Both the position numbers and the translations under genes were made by a program. The notes below the pieces were generated by a model. That model saw only the letters and a program-made list of their open reading frames with translations, did no database searches and was not told the DNA's origin. Of a DNA stretch of 37,617 nt, positions 8,325-15,620 are shown in pieces; positions within the stretch are counted from its first letter, which is position 1; the number at the start of each line of letters is the position of its first letter. This stretch comes from Membranihabitans marinus (GTDB lineage Bacteria; Bacteroidota; Bacteroidia; Chitinophagales; Saprospiraceae), in assembly GCF_021729155.1 (NCBI RefSeq), contig NZ_JAJQYA010000044.1, positions 1-37,617 of the forward strand, given 5' to 3'.

Positions 8325-11132
8325 ATGATGAATTATAAATATATATTTTTTTCCCTTTTTCTTTTAATTAGCCCATTTGTACAGGGACAAATCTTAGAAG
8401 CTGATTCTAATTTATTAAGTGGTCGTCTCGACAATGGTTTGCAATATTACATATATCCTCATGGTTATCCAGAGGATTTGGTGACCTTGCGTTTGTACAT
8501 TCAAGCTGGGAGTATTTTAGAGAAAGAAAATCAGTTGGGATTGGCCCATTTTGTTGAACACATGGCATTTAATGGGACGAAGAATTTTGAAAAAAATGAG
8601 TTGATTACTTATTTGGAATCCAAGGGAGTGACTTTTGGCAGTGATTTAAATGCACACACTTCCTTTGATGAAACGGTGTACAAATTGCAGATTCCAGCCT
8701 ATGATTCCACAGCCATCGATACTGCCATGATGATATTGGCAGACTGGGCTCATAATATAACTTTTGATAGTCTAGAAATAGAGAAGGAAAGGGGAGTAGT
8801 GATTGAAGAATGGCGATCGGGGCAAGGGCCAGGATCTAGGATGCGGCAAGCTTATTTACCTAGGATGTTGAATTATTCCCGATATGCAGAGCGATTGCCC
8901 ATTGGAGATACTGCGATAATCAAGAATTTTGTCAAACGAGATTTGGTATCGTTTTACGAGGATTGGTATCAGCCTCAATTGATGGCTGTGGCTGTAACCG
9001 GAGATATTTCGGCCAATTATACCATGAAAAAAATAAAAGAGAATTTTGGAGACCTTAAAAATAAAAAGGATTTACCGAGACTTTACTATCCTATACCTCC
9101 AAGTGTTGAAGACGACTTAATAATAGTAACTGACGCTGAGGCCGTAAATGTTGATTTTAGTTTGTATAATATTACTAATACCTCGAATGTTATCCGGACT
9201 GAAAACGATTATCTACAATTTTTAACCGCTCAAGTATATAATCGATTAAATCAGAATCGATTTAACGATGTAGAGGATACCACGACATTGTTTCGATCTG
9301 CAGATTTAGGATTTAAAGGGCTATTTGAACATTCGAGCGGTTTAATGGGGGGAGTGTCGTTGTATGGAGACAAAATAGAAGAAGGCATTCGAGGGTATTT
9401 GACAGAGGTGGAAAGAATTCATCGATATGGATTTACAACTTCGGAAATCGATATTATTAGAAAAAATTTGCTGTTACAGTTTAAATCTTCTTTCGAAAAT
9501 CAAAGTAAGTCTTCTTCAGCTACTTATTTAAATGATATCAAATCCCTATATTTCAAGGGATATCAAATGGTAAGTAAAAAGGAAGAATATCGGTTGGCTA
9601 AAAAATACCTGCCTTTGATCGATTCCACCAGATTGATGGATTATCTACGGCAATTGCCGCTCAATCGATACAATACCTATATGATTACTGGTCCAGATTC
9701 ACTTCGCGCCGATATGCCGACGAAAAATGAAGTATTGGAGTGGGTGTCAGCTATTCAGTCCTCTGATCTTCATCCCCCATTGAATAAAACTATGGAATCG
9801 GATCGGTTATTGAATTCTGAAATCATGGCAGGTCAAATCACGAGGGAAGTGATAGATACGACCATTGATATTGAAATATTGACTTTGGACAATGGAGCTC
9901 GAGTGATATTGAAGCCCACTGAATTGGACAACAATCAAGTTCTATTGTCGGGATTTAGGAATGGAGGCTTGATGGCTTTGGATTCTACAAAGTATTTAAC
10001 TTCTCTTTTTGTTAAGTCCATAGTGGCAGCCAGTGGATATGGCGATTTTTCAAGGGATGGATTGAGTCAGTATTTAGCGGGTTCTTCAGCTTCGGCGATT
10101 TTTGTTATGGCAAAAAATAGAAATGGTATCGCTGGAAATGCGAAGTCGGAAGAATTGGAGCAAATGCTTGAATTGATGTATTTAAAATGGCATTATCCAC
10201 GATTGGATACTTCATTGATAGAGAATATATTAAATAAGACCATTGAATCGGTTGAAAATTCAAAAAAATCACCGAGTTATCCCTTTAGTATTGCATTGAA
10301 TCAAAGGATAGCTGGTCACAACTATACTACAGAACCGCTGAGTGAGCAACGCATTGTGGATGAATTCAAAGCCGAAGATGTAACCTCACTTTATCACCAG
10401 TCTTTTGGGACAGCGGACGGATTTACTTTTATCCTAGTAGGAAATTTTGATGCAAAAGAAGTTAAACCCTTGATAGAAACCTATATCGGAGGCATTAAAG
10501 GTGAAAAATGGGAAGATCCGGGTTTATCTGTGGTGATACCCGCTATAGAAAAAACGGATTCGTTGATCATGTATGCCGGAGAAGCCGACAAGAGTAGGGT
10601 CAACATATTTTTTCAGAATAGTGAATTTGATTATTCTTCAGAATGGAGTTTAAAATTGGAGATGTTGGAAGAAGTACTCAAAGTGAAATTGAGAGAGAAT
10701 TTACGTGAAGACAATGGAGGGGTATATGGTGTTGGTGTTTCGGCATCGTCAGCGGTATCGCCTTCACCTTTGTATCGGATTCGGATAGCCTTTGGTTGTA
10801 GTCCCGAAAACACGCCTTTACTCGTAGACCAAGTATGGAAGGAAATCGATGCCATATCAAATGATGCAGATTATTTTGCCGTGGAAGTAGAAAATATCAA
10901 AACCCAGATGATGGAACGTCATCGCAAAAGAATAGAAAAAAATTCCTATTGGACCAGTGTAATTAGAGATCACTATTATCAGAAACTGGACAACTGGGAT
11001 TTAATTACACAGTATTCTAATTTGTTGGACTCGATTACGGCATCAGATATTAGAATCATGTGTCAACAATTATTAGTCAATCAACCGTACTTCAAAGCGG
11101 TTCTTTATCCAGAAACATTTGTAAACCAATAA
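8325..11132 (+). CDS. Secreted M16-family zinc metalloprotease (pitrilysin-like, full length)
   Basis: The 935-residue protein starts with a signal peptide (ending near FVQGQ). The inverted zinc motif HxxEH is present as HFVEH (His75, Glu78, His79), and a downstream glutamate cluster (EKERGVVIEEW, about 154-162) supplies the third ligand. A second, non-catalytic M16 repeat (about 520-920) follows, as in full-length pitrilysin-type enzymes that degrade peptides in a closed chamber. Export plus co-location with SusC/SusD suggests it cuts a protein or peptide ligand taken up by that receptor. Other secreted M16 proteases are known to work with TonB importers on imported iron proteins. Start could be the second ATG (8328). 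Confidence 0.92.
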   Translation: MMNYKYIFFSLFLLISPFVQGQILEADSNLLSGRLDNGLQYYIYPHGYPEDLVTLRLYIQAGSILEKENQLGLAHFVEHMAFNGTKNFEKNELITYLESKGVTFGSDLNAHTSFDETVYKLQIPAYDSTAIDTAMMILADWAHNITFDSLEIEKERGVVIEEWRSGQGPGSRMRQAYLPRMLNYSRYAERLPIGDTAIIKNFVKRDLVSFYEDWYQPQLMAVAVTGDISANYTMKKIKENFGDLKNKKDLPRLYYPIPPSVEDDLIIVTDAEAVNVDFSLYNITNTSNVIRTENDYLQFLTAQVYNRLNQNRFNDVEDTTTLFRSADLGFKGLFEHSSGLMGGVSLYGDKIEEGIRGYLTEVERIHRYGFTTSEIDIIRKNLLLQFKSSFENQSKSSSATYLNDIKSLYFKGYQMVSKKEEYRLAKKYLPLIDSTRLMDYLRQLPLNRYNTYMITGPDSLRADMPTKNEVLEWVSAIQSSDLHPPLNKTMESDRLLNSEIMAGQITREVIDTTIDIEILTLDNGARVILKPTELDNNQVLLSGFRNGGLMALDSTKYLTSLFVKSIVAASGYGDFSRDGLSQYLAGSSASAIFVMAKNRNGIAGNAKSEELEQMLELMYLKWHYPRLDTSLIENILNKTIESVENSKKSPSYPFSIALNQRIAGHNYTTEPLSEQRIVDEFKAEDVTSLYHQSFGTADGFTFILVGNFDAKEVKPLIETYIGGIKGEKWEDPGLSVVIPAIEKTDSLIMYAGEADKSRVNIFFQNSEFDYSSEWSLKLEMLEEVLKVKLRENLREDNGGVYGVGVSASSAVSPSPLYRIRIAFGCSPENTPLLVDQVWKEIDAISNDADYFAVEVENIKTQMMERHRKRIEKNSYWTSVIRDHYYQKLDNWDLITQYSNLLDSITASDIRIMCQQLLVNQPYFKAVLYPETFVNQ

Positions 11133-11141
11133 ATATATTTT

Positions 11142-12881
11142 ATGTCAATTATTAAAAGATTATTATTACTACCTCTCGTCCTAATGGTTCTTTTTTCTTG
11201 TGAAAAGGACGATGTGCTTAGTGACGCTAAAGACTTTACAAGTTATACTCTCACTGCAAGTCAGAATGCTGGAATAGATACCGATGTCGTCGGTCAAATT
11301 TCAGGGACAACGATCTCTATTAAGATCCCTAATTCTGCCAATATAACTTCCCTAATACCTAGTTTTGAGACTTCGGGGATCAAAAATATTGTGCGTATCA
11401 ATGGAACGGTTCAAGTTAGTGGACAGACTACGGTTGATTTTTCATCACCAGTTACCTATACCATAGTGGCTGAGGATGGTTCTGAAAAGACCTATACCGT
11501 TCAGGCTTCAAGAAATGCAGCTATTACAGGTTTTGGTTTTTATGCAGCCGACAATCCTTCGGTTTTGTTTAAGGATTATGTAGCTACTGTAACCGGAACC
11601 GATATTTCAGTTGATTTACCAGTGGACGCTGACCGCAGTCAATTGGTTGCTCAATTTACCACTACCACCGGTGCAACGGTTGCTGTTGATGGAGCGGCCC
11701 AGGAGAGTGGAGTGACTGCCAATGATTTTTCTTCAGCACTTACCTATACAGTATCTGACAACGATGGATCTGATGATTTCACTGTTGTCGTAGGTGATTT
11801 AAGTGCTCCTGAGTGGTCTATCATTGGAGCTCAAGGTTTTATTGAAGAGTTTACCGATGTATTGAGCATGGCTATTAATCCAGTAACTCATTTACCATAC
11901 TTGGCATACCAACGCGATGGTTCTATCGGCGGAGAAAGTATACCTAGTGCAGAGGAAAAATTGTCTGTTGTTAAATACGAAGACGGAAATTGGAGCTATT
12001 TAGGTAGTGAAACGGGAGTAACTGAGGGTAAAGTAGATTATGTGTCTATGGCCTTTAATTCAGCGGGAGAACCTAATGTGGCCTACACCGATTATAATGC
12101 TGACCGAAAGGTGTCGGTAATGAAATACAGTGGTGATAGCTGGTCGACAGTTGGAAGTGCTGGATTTACCGAAGGTAGATCAGATTATACCTCTCTCGGT
12201 ATTACCAGTGATGATGCTTTATATGTAGCCATCTCGGATCGTTCAGGTGTAACTTTAGATTCAAGAGGCTTGAATATTTACCATGTACAAGGAAGTGATT
12301 GGACGACGGCTAATCCTCCAGCTGGTGCTCTGACTGGATATTCCCAATTCGACACATACGAAGATCAGCCATATTTGGTTTTTATGGATAGAGCAGGTGG
12401 ATTGAATAGACCTTCAGTGTACACTTATACCAATAATGCATGGGAAGCTGTAGGTAGTCCTCAATTTGGAGCTACAGATGGAAATGGTTATTTAAAAGTA
12501 GAAATAGCTGTGAAAGATCACGATGAAATGTATGTAGCCTACCAGGAGTCCATCGATGGAGTGAGAAGCAACTATGTCATGAAATACGACGGTAGCGATT
12601 GGGCTCTAATAGGTGATCCAATTATGGTTGGTGCAGAAAGAGATAACTTTAATTTAGCCCTTCACCCCAATGGTACAGTTTATTTTGGTTATGTTGATGA
12701 TTCAGGTTTGAATATTAGAACCTTTAATACCAACACGAACAATTGGAATGATGCCGTAAACTTATCTGCAGAGGAAACTGAGGATTTTGATATTCAAGTA
12801 TCAGATATTGGTATTCCATATGTGGCCGCAGTTATTGGCGACGATGACAAAACAGTGGTTTGGGAATACGATATTCCATAG
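11142..12881 (+). CDS. Lipoprotein with two Ig-like domains and a propeller-like repeat region
   Basis: The signal peptide MSIIKRLLLLPLVLMVLFSC is a clear lipobox. Residues about 30-125 and 130-220 form two beta-sandwich repeats of the DUF5018 kind (each closing with a 'V.YTV.A.DGS.KTYTV' pattern). From about 225 to 579 a motif recurs several times: 'P.VAY.D....KVSV.KY....W..VGS.GF', typical of a beta-propeller. The gene lies 9 bp after the protease and is last in the operon before a strong terminator, so it is probably a surface accessory of the uptake system, for example binding the ligand or the protease. No catalytic motif was seen. Confidence 0.72.
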   Translation: MSIIKRLLLLPLVLMVLFSCEKDDVLSDAKDFTSYTLTASQNAGIDTDVVGQISGTTISIKIPNSANITSLIPSFETSGIKNIVRINGTVQVSGQTTVDFSSPVTYTIVAEDGSEKTYTVQASRNAAITGFGFYAADNPSVLFKDYVATVTGTDISVDLPVDADRSQLVAQFTTTTGATVAVDGAAQESGVTANDFSSALTYTVSDNDGSDDFTVVVGDLSAPEWSIIGAQGFIEEFTDVLSMAINPVTHLPYLAYQRDGSIGGESIPSAEEKLSVVKYEDGNWSYLGSETGVTEGKVDYVSMAFNSAGEPNVAYTDYNADRKVSVMKYSGDSWSTVGSAGFTEGRSDYTSLGITSDDALYVAISDRSGVTLDSRGLNIYHVQGSDWTTANPPAGALTGYSQFDTYEDQPYLVFMDRAGGLNRPSVYTYTNNAWEAVGSPQFGATDGNGYLKVEIAVKDHDEMYVAYQESIDGVRSNYVMKYDGSDWALIGDPIMVGAERDNFNLALHPNGTVYFGYVDDSGLNIRTFNTNTNNWNDAVNLSAEETEDFDIQVSDIGIPYVAAVIGDDDKTVVWEYDIP

Positions 12882-12908
12882 TGGAAGATAAATAGATTAA
12901 AATTTTTA

Positions 12909-12945
12909 ACACGTCTGTAAATCAATGATTTATAGACGTGTTTTT
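12909..12945 (+). terminator. Intrinsic terminator of the SusCD-M16 operon
   Basis: A 16-bp inverted repeat (12909-12924 with 12926-12941, one G-U wobble, ACACGTCT...AGACGTGT) is followed by a run of T. It lies 28 bp past the last stop codon of the operon. Confidence 0.9.
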
Positions 12946-13106
12946 CTTGATAGGTGACTGTTTTTAAAAGAAAATAATGGAAGTTAAGGAGTAGATTGCA
13001 AAATATTTAATGAAGGTTTAATATTGATCTATGAAATTGCTAAATTGTCAATATTTTTGGTGTTTTGTTATTAATATTAAATATTTTATTACAAATGTTT
13101 GATATT

Positions 13107-13140
13107 TTGTCAAAGTTTAATATCTATTTTTATATATTTG
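13107..13140 (+). promoter_or_regulatory. Promoter of the tRNA-like RNA gene
   Basis: TATATTTG at 13133-13140 matches the Bacteroidota -7 consensus TAnnTTTG exactly. A TTG at 13107-13109 could be the -33 element, though the 23-nt spacing is longer than the usual 19-20. The predicted start site, near 13147, is about 27 nt before the tRNA-like body, leaving a short leader of the kind RNase P removes. Confidence 0.6.
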
Positions 13141-13173
13141 CTAATGTAATCAGGAAGTTGGTTATTAATTATA

Positions 13174-13337
13174 CTGTGAGGTGACGAAATTGGCAGCCGT
13201 GCCCCCTTGTCTCGGGGGTAGGGATTACGGGATAAACTGGATATAATGGCTTTTTCTTTAGATTAAAGTCTAGGGTTGACCACTAAAATTGTAGCTTAGC
13301 TAACCGCCCTGTGTAGGTTCGAGTCCTGCTCTCACAG
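13174..13337 (+). ncRNA. tRNA-like RNA with a 94-nt block in place of the variable arm
   Basis: The ends form a perfect acceptor stem: CTGTGAG (13174-13180) pairs with CTCACAG (13331-13337). Inside it lie U8 (13182), a 3-bp D stem (ACG 13184-13186 / CGT 13198-13200) with the conserved GG in the D loop, a 5-bp anticodon stem (13202-13206 / 13214-13218) with the 7-nt loop TTGTCTC, and a T arm (GTAGG 13313-13317 / CCTGC 13325-13329, one wobble) with the canonical loop TTCGAGT. The layout resembles class II tRNAs (Leu/Ser-like D arm), but 94 nt (13219-13312) separate the anticodon stem from the T stem. AGGG (13220-13223) and CCCT (13307-13310) can close this block, CGG/CCG can extend the stem, and two inner hairpins are possible (13248-13270, 13292-13302). 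A promoter and a terminator bracket it. The loop reads as anticodon GUC (Asp), which is odd for a class II body; aminoacylation is not shown. Confidence 0.75.
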
Positions 13338-13350
13338 CAGAAAAACAGAT

Positions 13351-13390
13351 AAAAGGGATGTAATTCAATCTGAATTACATCCCTTTTTTT
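13351..13390 (+). terminator. Strong intrinsic terminator after the tRNA-like RNA, probably bidirectional
   Basis: A perfect 17-bp stem (13351-13367 with 13371-13387, core GGGATGTAATTCA) with a 3-nt ATC loop ends in a run of seven T. The 5' arm begins with four A, so it also serves the convergent leftward operon that ends at 13448. Confidence 0.93.
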
Positions 13391-13447
13391 ATTGATTAAT
13401 ATGGTGTAGAAGGTGTGGTTCTTGTATTTCGTATTATTATTTTAAAA

Positions 13448-14203
13448 TTACCGCAGGGGTATTTGTACAATTGATTTAGATAAGATCCCTTCATCTTGAA
13501 TAACCTTTATCACATAGTTGCCAGCGGGTAAATGACTGGTATTTACTTCTACTTGTGTTGAAATATTGGAGTCAAAAGATTGCTGCATGACTACTTGACC
13601 CAAAATATTGGAAAGTGAGAAATGCACTTCGCCTTGATTTTGGGATTCGATTTGTAAGGTAAAGCGATCTACATAGGGATTGGGAAAGGTCTTTATGGTG
13701 AAAGATGTGGTGTTGTCTTGATTAGTTGTAGTGACTACATCGCTATTGGCATCAAGACCAAAGCGAACTTCGCTAATCCCAACACAGGGACCTCCATAAT
13801 TGTCTATCGGGGTAAGGATGACATATCGCGCTTGTTTGCCTTCCCAATCGGTGACTTCTTCTCCCTCATAGACTGATTTTCCCGTAGCCATACTCAAAGT
13901 ATAAGTTCCCAATTCTGTCCACAATTGACCATCCAATGAATAGTCAATAGTAAAAGAACGAAGCCCTGAAGGAAGTTCTTCTGGTATGTTTAAATTCCAC
14001 ATTCTCATGGTGCCCAAACGGTAAACAGAACCAAAATCATAAGCTATCCAATGAGTATTGCCCCGATTATTGTTGGGGTTTTTGCTCTGTTCACAGCTGA
14101 TCCAAGAGTCAGACCATGAAGTGTTGTGACGATCGGGAAAGCACTGAGCAGATAAAGTTAATGGAGATAGTATAATAATATAAATGAGGTATAGGTATCG
14201 CAT
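13448..14203 (-). CDS. Secreted discoidin (F5/8 type C)-like protein with T9SS type A sorting domain
   Basis: A signal peptide (MRYLYLIYIIILSPLTLSAQ) is followed by a galactose-binding/discoidin-type beta sandwich (about residues 25-150; WIAYDFGSVYRLGTMRMWN, FTIDYSLDGQLWTELG and a C-terminal ISEVRFG strand). A type IX sorting domain closes the protein (about 172-251; TFPNPYVDRFTLQIES, LSNILGQVV, LPAGNYVIKVI, ending KSIVQIPLR). It should cross the outer membrane through the T9SS and stay on the surface or be released. Discoidin domains usually bind glycans. It is the last gene of an operon with DUF1501 and DUF1800 genes, 3 bp after the former, and may anchor or target them. Confidence 0.88.
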   Translation of the reverse strand: MRYLYLIYIIILSPLTLSAQCFPDRHNTSWSDSWISCEQSKNPNNNRGNTHWIAYDFGSVYRLGTMRMWNLNIPEELPSGLRSFTIDYSLDGQLWTELGTYTLSMATGKSVYEGEEVTDWEGKQARYVILTPIDNYGGPCVGISEVRFGLDANSDVVTTTNQDNTTSFTIKTFPNPYVDRFTLQIESQNQGEVHFSLSNILGQVVMQQSFDSNISTQVEVNTSHLPAGNYVIKVIQDEGILSKSIVQIPLR

Positions 14204-14206
14204 ATT

Positions 14207-15616
14207 TTATTGATTTAAAAATCCAATAGGAGATGAGGTAGATTGTTGTGCGTAGAAGTTTTTGAGATTGGGAAATATGGAGTGGACTTCCGAGGAAGAA
14301 ACCCCGTACCAAAGAGCCAATTCCGCAAAATATTCATCAGCTGATGTAGTAGGGATAAGTACTCCATTTCCTAAATCTAAGTTGGTTTTTAATGCGAGGT
14401 TGGGGTATTGACCATAGATTTTACCTCCATTTACAGCACCTCCCGCCACTATTGTATTTCCACCCCAGGCATGGTCAGTACCGTTGCCATTGGAAGTCAG
14501 GGTTCGAGCGAAATCGGAAATCGTAAAACTGGTCACTTCATCTTGCTTGTTGATAATTTTGAGGGCTTGCTGAAATTCGTAAAGAGCTTTACTCAATACG
14601 GGTAACATTTCATTTTGTTCTTCAATGACATCGTCGTGATGATCCCAGCCACCAAAATTCACAAAGAATATTTGACGGTTAAAACCCAATTCTGCTTGCA
14701 CTGATATCACTTTGGCTATCATCTCAAGATTTTGAGAGAGATAATGTGAAGAAAATAGGTTGCCAAAATCTTGGGCATGTTCCATACCCTCCTGGAATTC
14801 TAGGGTGGCATTGTGGGCATTTTTAATAGTGTTTACATAGGTTTGCTTAAAAATATCTTCGTATTGGTGGTCCATGAAATTCTTTATCGCATCGGTGCGT
14901 ACTTGTTCAATATTCCAATCGTTGTCGAAGCCATAAATCCCAGTAGCACCGTCTGATCCAATAGAAAATTCAAAGATGCCATTGCCTTGTTGAAATACAT
15001 TATTTCCGGAAAGCGAAATGTTCATGGATATATTTTGATTGGTATTCATGGATTGTATCATTTCTGTGACTCTGGCACCCCAACCCGTAGCTGATCGTTC
15101 GTGTGGCAATCCTGTTTGCCATTGTTGGATTTGATCGGCATGAGAGAGAAGGCCTAAGGGTAATCGATGAGAGTTGTTGTGGAATTGTTCCTTGGTCGTG
15201 GGTTCAATCAGTGTCCCCACATTGGATACAAAAGCCAGTTCTCCATTATTGTACATGGTTTGGACTTCAGTCATTCCGGGATGCACTGCATGGGTGGTTA
15301 ATCCACTGCCTTGGTTTCGAAGGGCTAGTAGATCGCTATGTGGGATGGAGAGATTGGATCGAGTTGTTGCATAGTTTTGATAGGCCGATTGTTCATGAGG
15401 TATCAACATATTGAATGAATCGTTTCCCCCGGACAATAGGATGCATACCATTGCTTTGTAATCCCCAGCCGCTTCCACATCAGAATTGTCAATAGCTGCT
15501 GCATTGAGGGCTTTGAGATTGATGATAGAGGAGTAAAATGTACTGTAGCCCAAGGCTGCACAGCCCATTTGACTTAGAAACTTTCTTCTAGATGTTTGAG
15601 AAATATATTTTTTCAT
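14207..15616 (-). CDS. DUF1501 family protein, Tat-exported
   Basis: The 469-residue protein opens with a twin-arginine signal (TSRRKFLSQMGCAALGYS), so it should be exported folded. DUF1501 landmarks follow: KAMVCILLSGGNDSFNMLIP (about 54-73), a middle LPLGLLSHADQIQQWQTG segment, FFVNFGGWDHHDD (about 320) and FTISDFARTLTSNGNGTDHAWGG (about 365-390). These metal-binding-like D/H positions recall the alkaline phosphatase/sulfatase fold proposed for the family. The biochemical role is unknown. It sits 4 bp downstream of the DUF1800 gene, and these two families are regularly found as neighbours, which suggests joint work on an extracellular substrate. Confidence 0.9.
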   Translation of the reverse strand: MKKYISQTSRRKFLSQMGCAALGYSTFYSSIINLKALNAAAIDNSDVEAAGDYKAMVCILLSGGNDSFNMLIPHEQSAYQNYATTRSNLSIPHSDLLALRNQGSGLTTHAVHPGMTEVQTMYNNGELAFVSNVGTLIEPTTKEQFHNNSHRLPLGLLSHADQIQQWQTGLPHERSATGWGARVTEMIQSMNTNQNISMNISLSGNNVFQQGNGIFEFSIGSDGATGIYGFDNDWNIEQVRTDAIKNFMDHQYEDIFKQTYVNTIKNAHNATLEFQEGMEHAQDFGNLFSSHYLSQNLEMIAKVISVQAELGFNRQIFFVNFGGWDHHDDVIEEQNEMLPVLSKALYEFQQALKIINKQDEVTSFTISDFARTLTSNGNGTDHAWGGNTIVAGGAVNGGKIYGQYPNLALKTNLDLGNGVLIPTTSADEYFAELALWYGVSSSEVHSIFPNLKNFYAQQSTSSPIGFLNQ

Positions 15617-15620
15617 GGTC

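Noticed and set aside
13246-13266. A six-codon frame (ATG...TAA) inside the tRNA-like RNA, which would resemble a tmRNA tag
   Set aside because: The frame has no tag-like end (no LAA), and a D arm with GG and a full anticodon arm are present, unlike tmRNA. A frame this short is expected by chance.
13174-13337. Group I intron or split tRNA
   Set aside because: The insert is only about 90 nt, lies outside the anticodon loop and shows none of the conserved P7-type core segments.
15103-15414. Plus-strand frames opposite the DUF1501 gene
   Set aside because: They lie antisense to a clear conserved gene and have no signals of their own.
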